Shown here: positions 11,601-21,074 of the stretch, piece after piece
How positions within the stretch are numbered: position 1 is the stretch's first letter
Layout of the letters: the number at the start of each line of letters is the position of its first letter
NCBI GenBank assembly: GCA_017591395.1
Contig: WEDG01001085.1
Coordinates: forward strand, 33,501 to 97,500
DNA: 64,000 bases
Source of the DNA: Schistocephalus solidus
Taxonomy: Eukaryota > Platyhelminthes > Cestoda > Diphyllobothriidea > Diphyllobothriidae
Reading direction: 5' to 3'
The notes under the pieces: model-generated
The model's input: only the letters and a program-made list of their open reading frames with translations
What the model was told of the DNA's origin: nothing
Database searches by the model: none
Program-made: the position numbers and the translations under genes

Positions 11601-14600
11601 AGGCCTATGGAAACGAGGTAGTTGTTTTGCACTTAACTTAATTGGAGCCTGATTATCGGGGGTAGAGTCTCCTGTGGTTGGAAGCAACCAGCTCTGCAGC
11701 AGTCCGTCCATTGAGGCAGTGACTACACTGGCTGGAAGTACGGTGTTCCAGGGTGGGGGGAGTGCATGCTTGCCCTCGACAATGCTCAGGGGATGCGGCC
11801 ACAGACCGGTGATGGCTGAGGCGTACAATGGAGGTTCACAGGAACCCAGGGCCTGAAATTCACTCGTCCATGTCTGGCGCATTTAAATGGAAGTAAAGTT
11901 AGAAGGGGGATTTTCTACAGATTTGAATAATTTATTTGACCCACTTGTGATAATCTCTGTGGCCTCGGTGGGATTCGAACCCACACAAGCAAGGGGAAGG
12001 CTTTGGTACAGCCAAAGCTCCAGCCAAATGAGCCACGAGGAACCCACACCCGGAGACCTGAGTTTAAGCACACACGTGGGTCAAGTTACCCGCCCAGCCT
12101 ACTGCAAAGTATGGAATCCACTGATTCTGATTACAAGTTGACTACCCAAGCATGGTTTCCTAAGCAATCAATCTAGAATCCCTCAGATAACGACCAGGTA
12201 GGGGATTTGGCAGATTTTAATAATTCAGTTGACTTTTGTAAAACTCGGCGGCCTCTGTGGGACTCGAACTCACGCTAGCGAAGGGATTGCTTTAGTACAG
12301 CCAACGACCTAGCCAACTTAGCTACGAGCCCCATCAGGAGTCGGGAGTTTAATCATACTTGCTGGCGTGGCTTTGAATCCTATCGAGTTTACCGAGTTTT
12401 TCACAAGTGGGTCAAAGAAGTAAAATTATCAGTCATTGACAAAAGTATTTTTTAGGTGCGTTTACCAAATTCCCAATTAGCATATTTAAGAGCCTCTTTT
12501 AATAGTGAAAATACTTTTGCCAAAAGGATCGTGCAAATGAAGACTGCAGCCCCTTTACCTCAAGTATATCTTACCCCGGATCGTTTTAATGGGTTCCTTG
12601 AATCAAGAGTAACTGTGAACGCTAAATATTCATTCAGCACAGAATATCGTGCTATTGCCCTGAGCGCGCCAGTATCATCCCTCCTTGCCTATATTCCTAA
12701 AACAACTGCATTATTTTTGTGCAAATTCACGTCTCCCGCATATTGCACTACTTCAAATTATCCCACTGTTTGCTCGTGTCCAAAGGTATACTAGAATTTA
12801 TTTTTGTAAGTTTACTGCCTGATGGAAAATTAACGCCTAAAGAACAATTTATTTAATAATTAAGTAGTTTTCGTCACACCTCAGCCGTTACTACTAATTC
12901 GGTGCTTTTTAAGTTAACAAAACAACTTAGCTGCTAATCTGACCTGATTTATAATAAAACCAGCTGTTCTTTGTAGCAAAACCTAACGCCCACCTTGCAC
13001 CCCCACCTGTTCCGACTGAGGCGCCAGTTGGCACAATCGCAAACCCGCAGAATAAGACTTGCTAAAATGACTGTTCGAGGTCACATGGGCGTGGTGTTCG
13101 GTGATCTGGTGTTGTGTTTCGTCTTGGAAGTTCAGTCTAGATCTCTTACCGACAGGTAGGATAGAGAGGACCAATCAACCCATGAGGATTATCATAAAAA
13201 ATACAAATGAAGTTTATTAACCATATTCGCTTTATTGGTCACCAGCTGCTAGCTACAACCGCGATATCTTCGTCCAAACTGACCTAAGCTCTAAATGAAA
13301 ATTTAGTTGACGCTTCACCTTAGGTCTCTACTGGTTGATCCAGGCGTTTCACGTTAATCTGCTGCAATCTGGAATACTAAAGGTCATTTAGAACTTGCAG
13401 TTGCCGATATCACCCGACGGAATGTTTGCGATGGGTTTCAGCGTGGAGCACGAACCAGGAGGCTGTCCAAACCTGGGTTAAAATATGGCTGTCGAAGGGC
13501 ATCCAACAAACCGGAAATGGATACTCCAGTTCAACTGTAGCTGACGGCACTCCTTATACATATCAAGTTGATAAGTTTGGGAAGGAAGTGGATGTAAGGG
13601 CCAGCTTCAACCGGCATGTTGGACGTCTTCTGTTTTCGCTGCTGCATGTCACCGCTGCACTCTTGATTGTACTGATCTCTCTCAATTACTTTCAGTCAAT
13701 TGCAATGATTGATCTTCATTTCTCGATTGCATTCTACTGATCGCCGTCTCAATTGAACTCCTGACTCTGCTCTTCATCCTTGATGTATAGCTTTCTGGAT
13801 TTGCATTGATCGCCATTCTACTGATCGCCGTCTCATTGAACTCCTGACTCTGCTCTCATCCTTGAGTACAGCTTACAATCTCAACAACACTCGCCATCTA
13901 GAAGCTGCGTTTTTCCATCGCCAAGTCTTGACAACCTTGGTACTTTCCTCCGCTTTTGCAACCCCGACGATGGTCTCCAGGTTCAGTTGAGGATAAAGGC
14001 GGGTTCTGATAGTTTTGCCTCTTTGATTGGTGGACTATGCAGTCGGCAAGGTCGCATCTCAATGATGATCTCATGACCTTTACTGTCCCGTCTTCGTTTT
14101 GACCCTGGTGTCCACGATGAGTCCGTCCTCTCTCACCTCCCCTGGTGATTACAAACAGAAGCTCTGACTGCTATATTATCTCTCACACGACAAGGAGCGT
14201 TCCGAACCCTCATACGTTGTCAGCATCATCACAGATCTATCCCATTGCATCTAGCTATTAATTTTTTAGTGAAGCAGATTTTTTCTCCTATTTTTTTTAA
14301 ATTGGTGGCTCGCTGAACTCCGCCTCCGATTTAACCGTAGGAGTTTTTTTACTGCTTCTTTTCTAGTTCACCGTTTATGTTAAAGATTGTTGTCTATTGT
14401 TTTAAATATGGCAAATCTTTCTGAATCGGATATGCCTACCATATTGTTAATTTCTGCTGTTAATATGGCTGCTCACATAGAGCAGCAATTATCCACTTTG
14501 TATTTATTTATACCGTGATACTAAGTTTGAAATGACGGGGCTCTCTGGGCCTTAAATATACAATTTATTTATTTATTTATTTAAATATGGCTCTTTTGGA

Positions 14601-16815
14601 TCGCTCCTGAAATTTCGTTGAACATTTGCTTCGAAGAAAATCAACTTTTGCCAAATGCGCCCGCAACATCCGTGCTACAAACAATTAATTAAATGCAAAA
14701 TGTGTTCATACCGTACGCAGAACGCGTTTATGCAGCAAAAGTCACTTGTCTCAGACCCGAATAATTATTAAACTTTCGGGACTGACCCCAAAAATTCCTG
14801 TCCCGGGCAACTAACGCCAAGTCATTCCCTTACTAATGGCTGAAATTATTTCCTTCAATTTTCTCTGGAGTTCCCATAGGAAGACCCCCACTGAGGAGCC
14901 AAACCCCTCACAATGTCATCATTTAGCAGTGAACACATCGGTGAAACACACTTCGGGGCTCCCATATAGTAACTATATTTGGAGTCAGTGACTGATCTCT
15001 CAAGAGGTCTGCCGAAATGTGTTTACGACTAGTAATGAGTACTTACGTGAATTTTTTACATTGATAAGCGTACACTGCAATCCCATGATATTTCAGATAT
15101 GCTGGGATGCTGAATTTTGAATGCAAGTCTTTTCGGCTGCTAAAATGCAGCTGTCGATGAAAAATGCTACTTTATATACATGTGTCCTATTGAATTCCGA
15201 TGCCCTTACAAACTCAATTATATTTTGTTGAAATCGCGCATAAAATATCATTATCTTCACGTATTTGATAGCGAGTCAGGGCTTCTTCAAAGGAAGGCTA
15301 CCTTTGAGTTTTAAAAAACTGTGATGATACGACAAATCAAGATTGTGCTAAGTCCATTCAAATGGCATCGTATCTGTCCGTTTATTAATGCATAGTTCAC
15401 ATCCATTGTGAAGTTGTATGTGTCTCACGTGGAAATATCTGAGTGACAAAATTGAGTGAAGGATTTTCCTAACATGGGAACAGCTTGTACTGCAAACCCA
15501 TAAACTTTACTGCAACGTCAGGTCGAGCTCATGAGTTGTCGGGAAATCCAAACGTTTCAGGAACCAAAAGAAACCCTCCTTTTGGGTATAGAAATTTAAA
15601 AAAGGTCTAATTGGCTCCCAAATGTGTAAGAGAACTAATTTTTTTGTGCATATTTTGAAAAAAAAACTTGAATTTAAATGAGCAGCAAAAATCAATACTG
15701 GTCATTTTTTTAACGAGTGCAGTTTCTGCAGGCGGCCAAATGTAGTGTATGCAAAATTGAACATACTTGTGTCTGAAATACTGTGAGTTATTCTGTACGG
15801 TTATCAATATGACAACTCTTCTAAAGATATCCCCCAAATCGTAAACGCGTTTCAGAATTTCGGTATACATTTCACGAGATCGGTCACTCAGTGTAAATAC
15901 ACTATTTACAACTACAGAGAATGCCCGTCTGCAAACAGCTCATAAGCCTCGGTTGGACGAAGGGCCTATGAAACCCCCCAATGGACCTCTTCTGCGGCGT
16001 ATCTGCGCGTCGTGGAATGAGAATACAGCTTCCTTCATGCGAATAACAGAAAAAACCCGAGTTGGCTACTCCGGTTGCCTTATTCTTTGTTGGTATCAAC
16101 CTGCGGCTACTGTGGAAGGTCTTGGAGCACATAGCAGCAGAACCAGTTGATTTCGTTCAGGATCTGACCAGTCCTAACAGTTACTTCAGATATAGATACC
16201 CTGTCACGACCCATTTCCCTCATTCTTAGCACAACTAGCTCTCGACTATACACGCCTCAAGTCTGCTAAGGTTGTCAAATTGTGAAAGACGATCAAGCAA
16301 CTATCAACATCCGCCGAAAAAGGGCTCATCACCTTTATGATTCCGATGGTGTCAGCTGTAATTATTGTAGCCGTTGGCTTGTAGTATAATACCGCGGTGA
16401 TGTTAGCCCGGTGCAATCCACGCCCACCATTACAGGGCGCACTGTGGGAGTAGAGAGGTAGCTTCCAGGCGCCCTCGCCCCAGCTGACGATCAGCTGCGC
16501 TGCCGAATCGGCGCAGGCCAGGCTTGTGCGCGGCGGAGCGAGGGCTCCCTCTGCGGTGAAACCCAGTAGACGCCAAAGATCAGTGGTCGTGTCCTGAGCT
16601 GTCAGGCGTCCGGTCGCGTCCACAGGCCAGACGACACGCACCATTGTTGACTTGACTCCCCAAGGCGTGACTTGCAGTCGCCATGACCTGAGCAACACTT
16701 CCCGTTGGCACATTTCGAGGGTGTAAAATTCACGTCGTTCGTTGTTTGGGATGACGCTGAGAAGTCTGCTCTCCGGGGAGAGCTCCCAGTGTGTTAGCTC
16801 AAAAATGGGAAAAAA
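2331..16815 (-). CDS. WD40-repeat protein gene, multi-exon, partial
   Basis: Gene-level entry. Supported exons, 5' to 3', are 16815-16252, 11852-11487, 7775-7506, 2919-2801 and 2696-2331, with unresolved coding between 3329 and 2930. The first three are 564, 366 and 270 nt, all multiples of three, and all join in phase 0. Repeated short hydrophobic strands ending in W or in 'DG' turns suggest a beta-propeller protein. A role as a ciliary scaffold (CFAP43/CFAP44-like) is only a guess from motif style. The 5' end (start codon, promoter) and the 3' end are not identified. Introns hold the RTE LINE, the 357-bp tandem repeats, three family A repeats and a LINE 3' fragment. Confidence 0.55.
2801..2919 (-). 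CDS. WD40-type gene, small exon
   Basis: A 119-nt exon runs between a TCTGGCAG acceptor and a CCGG|GTAAGCC donor. It encodes a blade-like segment beginning 'SLVICRSDGSLAHLC'. Its last base completes a glycine codon with the exon at 2696, so the junction is in phase. The next exon upstream (probably within 3020-3330) is unresolved: open frames exist at 2930-3091 ('DGSLAAF') and 3150-3329, but I could not join their phases cleanly. This may reflect a missed small exon or decay. Confidence 0.5.
2930..3329 (-). other. WD40-type gene, probable unresolved exon(s)
   Basis: Two minus-strand open frames fall here. One follows a clear T-rich acceptor at about 3092 and starts 'DGSLAAFSTRC'. The other (3150-3329) follows a pyrimidine tract and contains 'ALARILTGV'. 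Their order and strand fit the WD gene, but phases do not join to the flanking exons, so exact limits are not given. Confidence 0.35.
3896..4982 (+). pseudogene. RTE endonuclease domain, broken
   Basis: The frame opening at 3896 encodes a basic leader and then the exonuclease-endonuclease-phosphatase fold ('GIGCWNVRTF', 'DVCCLSEVRI'). An in-frame TAA at 4310-4312 interrupts it, and the same frame resumes ('RHGVAIALSQQ', 'SIVSVYAPTSS') to 4825. The expected 'GDWN' catalytic motif reads 'GGWN' near 4610-4620, so the aspartate is lost. Near 4800-4820 the reading shifts frame and continues as 'QVDYILVSSWFRSW' with the terminal 'GSDHVLV' (the family's SDH box) to about 4982. The decay shows the copy is old; the order of motifs leaves little doubt about identity. 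Confidence 0.85.
5159..6664 (+). pseudogene. RTE reverse transcriptase and C-terminus, broken
   Basis: The longest open piece (5270-5890) carries RT motifs 'KGDKTRCENYRGI', 'NQVGFRAGRG' and 'FVDFAATFDSVHRE'. A single-base loss near 5773, just after 'GCILSP', throws the frame, which continues in another frame with 'NYAIDWILGKV' and 'YADD'. A TAA ends that piece at about 5949. A third piece (5978-6277) holds the thumb region ('LKYLGATLL', 'RVYIAFVCSVLLYGYE'). The C-terminal tail beyond 6330 is again shifted and ends at 6662-6664. The enzyme would have copied the element's RNA at a nicked target site. Confidence 0.85.
6745..7505. other. No gene identified (WD gene intron)
   Basis: AT-rich sequence with no convincing ORF or repeat. 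It lies downstream of the LINE and next to the WD exon ending at 7506, so it is probably intronic. Confidence 0.4.
7506..7775 (-). CDS. WD40-type gene, exon
   Basis: A 90-codon exon begins after the acceptor CTGCGTTTCAG and ends at the donor CACCAG|GTGAAC; both boundaries are phase 0. It encodes a blade with 'GEVATILAVCEGHP' and 'AMWEWTSDRLFVLHQ', the latter resembling the W-x-W strand of second-blade repeats in ciliary WD proteins. It is open throughout, and both neighbouring intron boundaries are canonical on this exon's side. Confidence 0.65.
7936..8832 (+). repeat. Tandem repeat, 357-bp unit, about 2.5 copies
   Basis: The block 'AATCATAACC' recurs at 7951, 8309 and 8666, a spacing of 358 and 357 bp. 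Whole units align with scattered substitutions: 'CTTCCCGAAGCAAACAAGCTCC', for example, is shared by units one and two. The third unit is incomplete and more diverged. Each unit holds a 'GCAGAGAGGAGAGACGACAG' block and no ORF. It lies in an intron of the WD gene. Orientation is arbitrary. Confidence 0.85.
8833..10500. other. No gene identified (WD gene intron)
   Basis: I see no recognisable protein or repeat family. A T-rich run at 9126-9137 ends in a CAG, but no convincing exon follows on either strand. Confidence 0.35.
10501..10660 (+). repeat. Family A repeat: tRNA-like core with inverted arms
   Basis: The core at 10556-10622 resembles a tRNA. It has a 7-bp acceptor pairing (GGCCTCG with CGAGGTC), a D stem GCTC/GAGC inside a box A-like 'TAGCTCAGTTGG', and a 5-bp T stem GTGGG/CCCAC around 'CTTGAAT' (box B-like). 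The anticodon arm is truncated, so it is not a functional tRNA. The left arm 'CACTTGACCCAAATGTGA' is the near reverse complement of the right arm 'TCACAAGTGGGTCAAATG'. Both arms reach the core via an AACTC/GAGTT step. Confidence 0.75.
11487..11852 (-). CDS. WD40-type gene, exon with likely GC donor
   Basis: A 122-codon exon follows the acceptor GAATTTCAG and starts 'ALGSCEPPLYASAITGLW'. It contains 'SVVTASMDGLLQSW', a typical WD-blade ending, and 'PFYIYEADEATKDILVACC'. The best donor is CAG|GCAAGT, the consensus of the rare GC-AG class. It keeps phase 0, matching the exon that starts at 7775. The only nearby GT (four bases on) would leave phase 1 and break the join. Confidence 0.6.
11918..12098 (-). 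repeat. Family A repeat, reverse orientation
   Basis: The core is inverted: box B reads 'GGGATTCGAACCC' on the plus strand near 11968, and the box A side reads 'AATGAGCCACGAGG' near 12030. Unlike the 10.5-kb copy it keeps the middle region, 'AAGGCTTTGGTACAGCCAAAGC'-like. The left arm 'TTATTTGACCCACTTGTGA' and right arm 'CACACGTGGGTCAAGTTA' are again inverted with respect to each other, so the arms belong to the repeat and are not a chance flank. Confidence 0.75.
12205..12445 (-). repeat. Family A repeat, composite copy
   Basis: A reverse-orientation core (12248-12335; 'GGGACTCGAACTC' box B, 'TTAGCTACGAGCCCC' box A side) is followed by a second, forward piece. That piece (12360-12430) has a box B-like 'GGCTTTGAATCC', then 'CCGAGTTTTTCACAAGTGGG'. 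Two copies seem to have recombined or inserted into each other. Confidence 0.65.
12450..13720. other. No gene identified
   Basis: Open frames at 12456-12794 (plus, 112 codons) and 13426-13740 (plus, 104 codons) have no recognisable domain. The second merges into a LINE-like 3' region, so it may be decayed element sequence. Confidence 0.3.
13731..13870 (+). repeat. Direct tandem duplication, 84-bp period
   Basis: The block starting 'ATTCTACTGATCGCCGTCTC' at 13731 recurs at 13815 and runs on through 'CTGACTCTGCTCT', with two small deletions in the second copy. It is a local duplication inside probable LINE sequence. Confidence 0.75.
13740..14585 (+). mobile_element. LINE 3' end, decayed
   Basis: The segment ends at 14540-14582 with 'GGGGCTCTCTGGGCCTTAAA' followed by a run of ATTT units, a 3'-tail style typical of non-LTR elements. 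Upstream pieces such as 'ASLIGGLCSRQGRISMM' look like the C-terminal part of a LINE protein with stops and shifts. Assignment to a clade is not possible from this fragment. Confidence 0.5.
14590..16245. other. No gene identified (WD gene intron)
   Basis: Mostly AT-rich sequence. A minus-strand frame around 15950-16070 could encode a short basic segment, but no splice sites and phase support it as an exon. Confidence 0.35.
16252..16815 (-). CDS. WD40-type gene, most 5' exon seen
   Basis: A 188-codon open stretch follows the acceptor TTTATTACAG and ends at a CGT|GTATAG donor, in phase 0 with the exon at 11852. It begins 'FFPIFELTHWELSPES' and includes 'RVVWPVDATGRL', 'SLACADSAAQLIVSW' and 'ITAVLYYKPTATIITADTIG', all plausible propeller strands. 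A methionine lies upstream in frame at 16866, but the strong acceptor suggests the true start is in another exon farther right. GC content is higher than in the surrounding intron, as expected of coding sequence. Confidence 0.6.
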
Positions 16816-16874
16816 CTGTAATAAACTACATTGAAAAGCAAGCCACAGTGGTGAGTAAACAGGCATTGCAACAG

Positions 16875-17585
16875 GAATCTTTCCCCTAAATTATCGTGAA
16901 GTCGTTCACTGTTAGGAAATCACGCAACGATATCTCCTCATACATGGTCACTTGGTAGAGGAAAAATCGTGCCAAATGCCCCTGCAATGTGGACACGTCT
17001 GTTTGGCATGTTGGGGACCTGATTAAATACATTTGTGCCCCTCTCTAAGCTACCAATTTTTTTCGATGGAGCTGATTCTGCCACTAAATCTCACATTCCT
17101 CCCAACCGTCGCCCACCCCCCCCCCCCTACCGATGTACAATTTGGGCTGGGATTAGATACTTCCGGAAGACACCAGAAATCGAAGCACTTTGGTAGTCTT
17201 TTTATTGAAAAATACTATCGGACACGGAAATATAGACGCCACCCCCCACTATAGGTGACCTCCACATAAAATGGACTGGAGGGAGGGGGCAGGGTTTACC
17301 TACTCCTGTGTGCAGACTTAAACTTTAACCTTCATAATCCTAACCCTAATCGTCAACGCCTTACCTTTATGCTTTTCGACGCATAACCATCCACAATACG
17401 GTGAGGCTGTCCATATTCCCGGGCCCTACCCGAAAAACGGTCAGTGGAATATAGCCATCGCCCATTATGATCAACCCTGAGGGCGCATCAAGACGTATTT
17501 GAGGCTACGCTACTTGGCGATAAAAATATAAATGTTCAACTGTACTTTTAGACAGGGATGTTATTAAGTTAATACTATAGCGTGG
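16875..17585. other. No gene identified; includes a C12 run
   Basis: A run of twelve C lies at 17116-17127, and two telomere-like 'CCTAACCCTAA' patches near 17337-17348. Further 5' exons of the WD gene could lie here or beyond but none is convincing. Confidence 0.35.
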
Positions 17586-17588
17586 CTA

Positions 17589-17960
17589 GTGCCCCCTAAA
17601 CGGGCCGCGTGGTAGATGCGTTGGACCAACACGGGGGCCACATTAGGGCACGACAGGTGTTATTCGGGTTGCGCTCCCATAACAAATACCGAACATGGAG
17701 GTGTGGTGGCACGCCTAGGGGCGGCTTGGACGTAGGGGACCCAGCCGCGCCAGCCACCTGCGTCCTATCCCGCCTCCGGTCTTCTTGACTCTGTCTTGAC
17801 ACCGGGCTCAGGTGGGGGAGGAGGAGAGAGTGCGGTAGATGCAGCGCAAGTCTACTATCACTTTAAACTAAATCACGCGCAAGTCACCGTCCCTGCTCCA
17901 CTTTCCCATGGAGCATACGGTGGACATCGTCGGACTACGACGGTCGAACTGTCGTATAGC
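17589..17960 (+). repeat. Family C dispersed repeat, fullest copy
   Basis: A GC-rich repeat of about 370 bp starts 'TGCCCCCTAAACGGGCCGCG' and ends 'GGTCGAACTGTCGTATAG'. Landmarks along it are 'GCGCTCCCATAACAAAT', 'CCTCCGGTCTTCTTGACTC', 'GGTAGATGCAGCGCAAG' and 'CACTTTAAACTAAATCAC'. It has no long ORF that is conserved between copies. It could be a non-autonomous element or the tail of a larger one; the copy at 42.4 kb has the same two ends. Confidence 0.85.
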
Positions 17961-18009
17961 GTGGCTTCATTGTTTGTTCCTACTTCAGCATACCCTTGAA
18001 AATTTTGTT

Positions 18010-18975
18010 ACGAGACATTTTTATACTGAAGTAAAGCACAGTGAAGAAACGGTGGCGGTAAGGTATCTTCTCCGGCATGGTCTCTTAGAAGAGGAAGTGC
18101 GATGAAGTGCGAGAAGTGTGATGGGCCGGTGATGTTCACGAAAAGATGGTCCGTAAACAGAATGTGGCGATATGGAAGCGCAGAAGAAGGGGTTGATTAG
18201 ACTGTTTCGATTACTAAAGAGGGGTGACAAAACCTATCATTATTGTGACTTGAACGGAAGACCGCCGTTGTGTTTAGCTCTGTAAAATTGTTTAGCTAGT
18301 CTTTTTGTGATGCAAGAGAATGCCAGTGGAAGAAGTGCGAATTTTACTGATAGATCCCCAACTAATGTAGTTGATTGGTTTGCGTAACACCGGGATGTCT
18401 GTTCTGAAGTGCTATATGTCGGTAAGAGATGAAAGCTGAATGAAACGCCAGAAAACCCAATACTTATCGACAAGGTAAGATTAACGGGTTGCCGCAAGTA
18501 CAATCGTGGCCCCCTTTAGGTGGAGATGAACCTGCTGAAGAAAACGATGGCGACCCAGTACATAATTGTTGGAACTACGTCTTACGCATTGATCATCCAT
18601 GAGGAATTGGATTTTATCAGGGTATTGATGTTAGGTACTTCTACCTACACAAGCGAGATACAAACGACGTTGATCTCTACCCTTGAACGCGAAGTAGAAG
18701 CAGGTTCAACAATACATTCTGATGAATGGGCAGCTTGTCAAAAACTTAATCAGGCTGGGTTCGATGACAAAACCATCATTAACCCGGAAAATTGCGTTTA
18801 TCCGATAGCTGGGGCGCAAACCCAGGACATCGAGAGAACTTAGTTAGACAGCATGATTGCGGAATTGAAAAAAAGATGTTCATTTCAACAGCATTTACTT
18901 CAGGAGCACTTACATGAACACTGCTGGCGTGTTTTAAAGAGACATTAAGACCATTTCCTAGCAATCCTACGCACT
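18010..18975 (+). pseudogene. Merlin (IS1016/ISXO2-type) transposase relic
   Basis: The reading moves between frames but keeps family order: 'RYLLRHGLLEEEVRC', a zinc-ribbon start 'CEKCDGPVM', 'VVDWF' with 'HRDVCSEVL', and 'CRKYNRG' where the family has the first catalytic Asp-containing block. The longest open piece (18520-18843) then holds 'TLEREVEAGSTIHSDEWAA' with the second catalytic Asp in 'HSDEW', and 'GAQTQDIERT' (family 'GAHTQxIE'). A tail with 'HCWRVLKRH' is followed by a stop. The enzyme would cut and paste DNA through a DDE core. At least four frameshifts or stops and the damaged first Asp block show it is dead. Terminal inverted repeats were not located. Confidence 0.8.
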
Positions 18976-18979
18976 ATAA

Positions 18980-20400
18980 AAGAAACCCTTATTGTTTATA
19001 ATCGTTGTTATTTAAGTCGGAGGTAATCTTCGTCATATTGACAACATATTTTAAATCTGATTTGGGCTTTTGACCAGCATTTCGTAGGTTAGGAATCACG
19101 CTATAGTATCACTCAACGCTAAGGTCACCCGGTTTCAATCAAAACCAAGAAATAAATAACAGAAGAACTTAAAATAGTGTCAGACCTCACATTCCCAGCG
19201 TTGGCCCTAAAGGTAGTCCCACGCTGATGATGATGTGGGAAAGTGTAGAGTAACGATCTTTTTCAACAAGCGTACACGGCTAATTGCATTTTATGTAAGA
19301 AATAATTAACGTGCATCGAATGCAAGGTAAACTAAACCCATATGTATGCATACAGTTCAGTTTTATAAAAAAATCTATTTATGCATATATATGTCCTCGG
19401 AAGTTTAAATTGACATACTAATCAATAAGAATGGTCAGATGAGCAGAATACTTGAAGTCAGCATTAGAATGCATAATTCTGTTAAAAATCCGATACTTGC
19501 AACATATTCGCATCCAGAAGATGGAGAATATTCCTCTGGGGCGTCCAACCAACCAGAAGATTGGCGAAATTAAGTTTTGCCAAGGCCATCCAAGGAACAT
19601 CTGTAGCGAGACTCCTCGCATTAAGGAATTTCCTTACCCATCGTATGTACGTCTATTTGGCTCAGCTCTCGGTTCTCAATAATTGTAAGCTCCTGGTTGT
19701 TTAGGAGGCAGACTTTATCCCGGAGCCTAAATATCTGAATGTAAATTGGAGAAAAAGTCACGAAGACAGCTGTGGAGCTTAACACAAATTGATAGTAATA
19801 AGTCATTGTGAAAGTTGCCAAAAAGGACCATTATACTGTAGGGAACTTCGAATTGCCCTTAAAACAAGCGAAAATTACGTTTTTAATTTGGCCTTTACAG
19901 AATGCCATTAAAAAGTAGGCAATAATTACTTTCTATGAAATGAAAAATAAAAATACCTTCTCTTATGACAAATGATGCAAGAAATAGAAAACACTAAAAA
20001 TTAATGTCTTATGGCGATCTTGTGAGCGAAGGTACATCCAGGAAATTCTGATAAGCTAACTAGAATAAATATGATACTTCCCAGTTTAGATGTTGGCTAC
20101 TTGTTAAAACTATTCATAAGCAAAATATTCACTTCATATTTTAATTCGAACTTCATAATTTAACTTTTACATTTGCAGGATTTCGCCTTCCGGCTCTGAT
20201 CTTTTTAACAAATGATTGGACTGAGTTCAAGTTCAACAAAGAAACTGCAGTGTTTATAGTTTTTGAAATATTCTTAGTATTCCTGTACACAAGAAAGCGT
20301 CCTGTAAATATGGGTTCTCAACGGCTTTCGAGGGCAGTGGTATGAGTACGTTTCGCAACCTGATCTATAAACGACCCTCTCACGATAGTTTAATATCCGC
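18980..20400. other. No gene identified
   Basis: AT-rich sequence without recognisable domains. A short region near 19650-19830 is open on the minus strand but unremarkable. Confidence 0.35.
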
Positions 20401-20404
20401 GATT

Positions 20405-20545
20405 ACATGACCGCTTGGTTGCAACTAATTGGCAGAGCACTGATCAAAGACTCCAGGTTTAAAAGCCAGATTTTCTGCATCGTGGTCCAGTTATGGCTGG
20501 TTATCGGCGCCTTCTAAACCAGAAATGACCATTCAAGTCCCCCTT
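20405..20545 (+). repeat. Family B tRNA-derived SINE, diverged
   Basis: A tRNA-like head ('AATTGGCAGAGCACTGA', box A side; 'CCAGGTTTAAAAGCC' at the box B position) is followed by the family tail 'TATGGCTGGTTATCGGCG' and 'AACCAGAAATGACCATTC'. The tail aligns with the copies at 20.9 and 35.6 kb. Confidence 0.6.
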
Positions 20546-20837
20546 CCTTGGGTGCTCTAAGCGGTCAGTGAATCGGTGAGAGCCGATTAATGTACTCGGT
20601 CTGTAGCTATAGAGAATGCCAGTCAGCGAGACACTGGTGAATCTCGGTTCCCTGAAGCTCTATCGATTCATCCAATGAAAACCGTCTGTGTATCTTCTGC
20701 ATCGTGCGCACTCGCAAGTTCACACCTCTGGTTTCAAATGATGATCAAGTTCAATACTGGCTGAATAAATGCGACACAAGCTTTAACCAGTGTTATTTAT
20801 AGGAAAAATCGCATTACCAACAGAGATCAAGGGAGAC

Positions 20838-21072
20838 TGGAATGGCCACTCCTGGCTTATAAACCGTCCTTCGGCGACCATATAAAAGCTAAGGATTTTC
20901 AAACACTTAGGTTATACCAAATCGCAGCCGACAGGAGAACGAGCCCATCACTCAATAGTTAGGGCGTTGGAATTCTTAGTAGCAGGTCACGGGAGCAAAC
21001 CTGAGGGGTCGCAAAACTTAGGGTTAGGTATGGCTGGCTGATGACGGCAAATAGGCCAGAAATTGTCATTCT
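20838..21072 (+). repeat. Family B SINE, plus a reversed tail fragment
   Basis: The plus-strand copy (about 20937-21072) has 'AGTTAGGGCGTTGGAATTC', a degenerate box B 'GGGAGCAAACCTG', and the tail 'TATGGCTGGCTGATGACGG' with 'AGGCCAGAAATTGTCATTC'. Just left, 20838-20880 reads 'GGAATGGCCACTCCTGGC', which is the tail in reverse orientation, so two copies lie tail-to-head in opposite directions. Confidence 0.65.
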
Positions 21073-21074
21073 TG

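Noticed and set aside
12456..12794. 112-codon plus-strand ORF as a gene
   Set aside because: No recognisable motif and it directly follows a composite repeat; length is not exceptional for this window.
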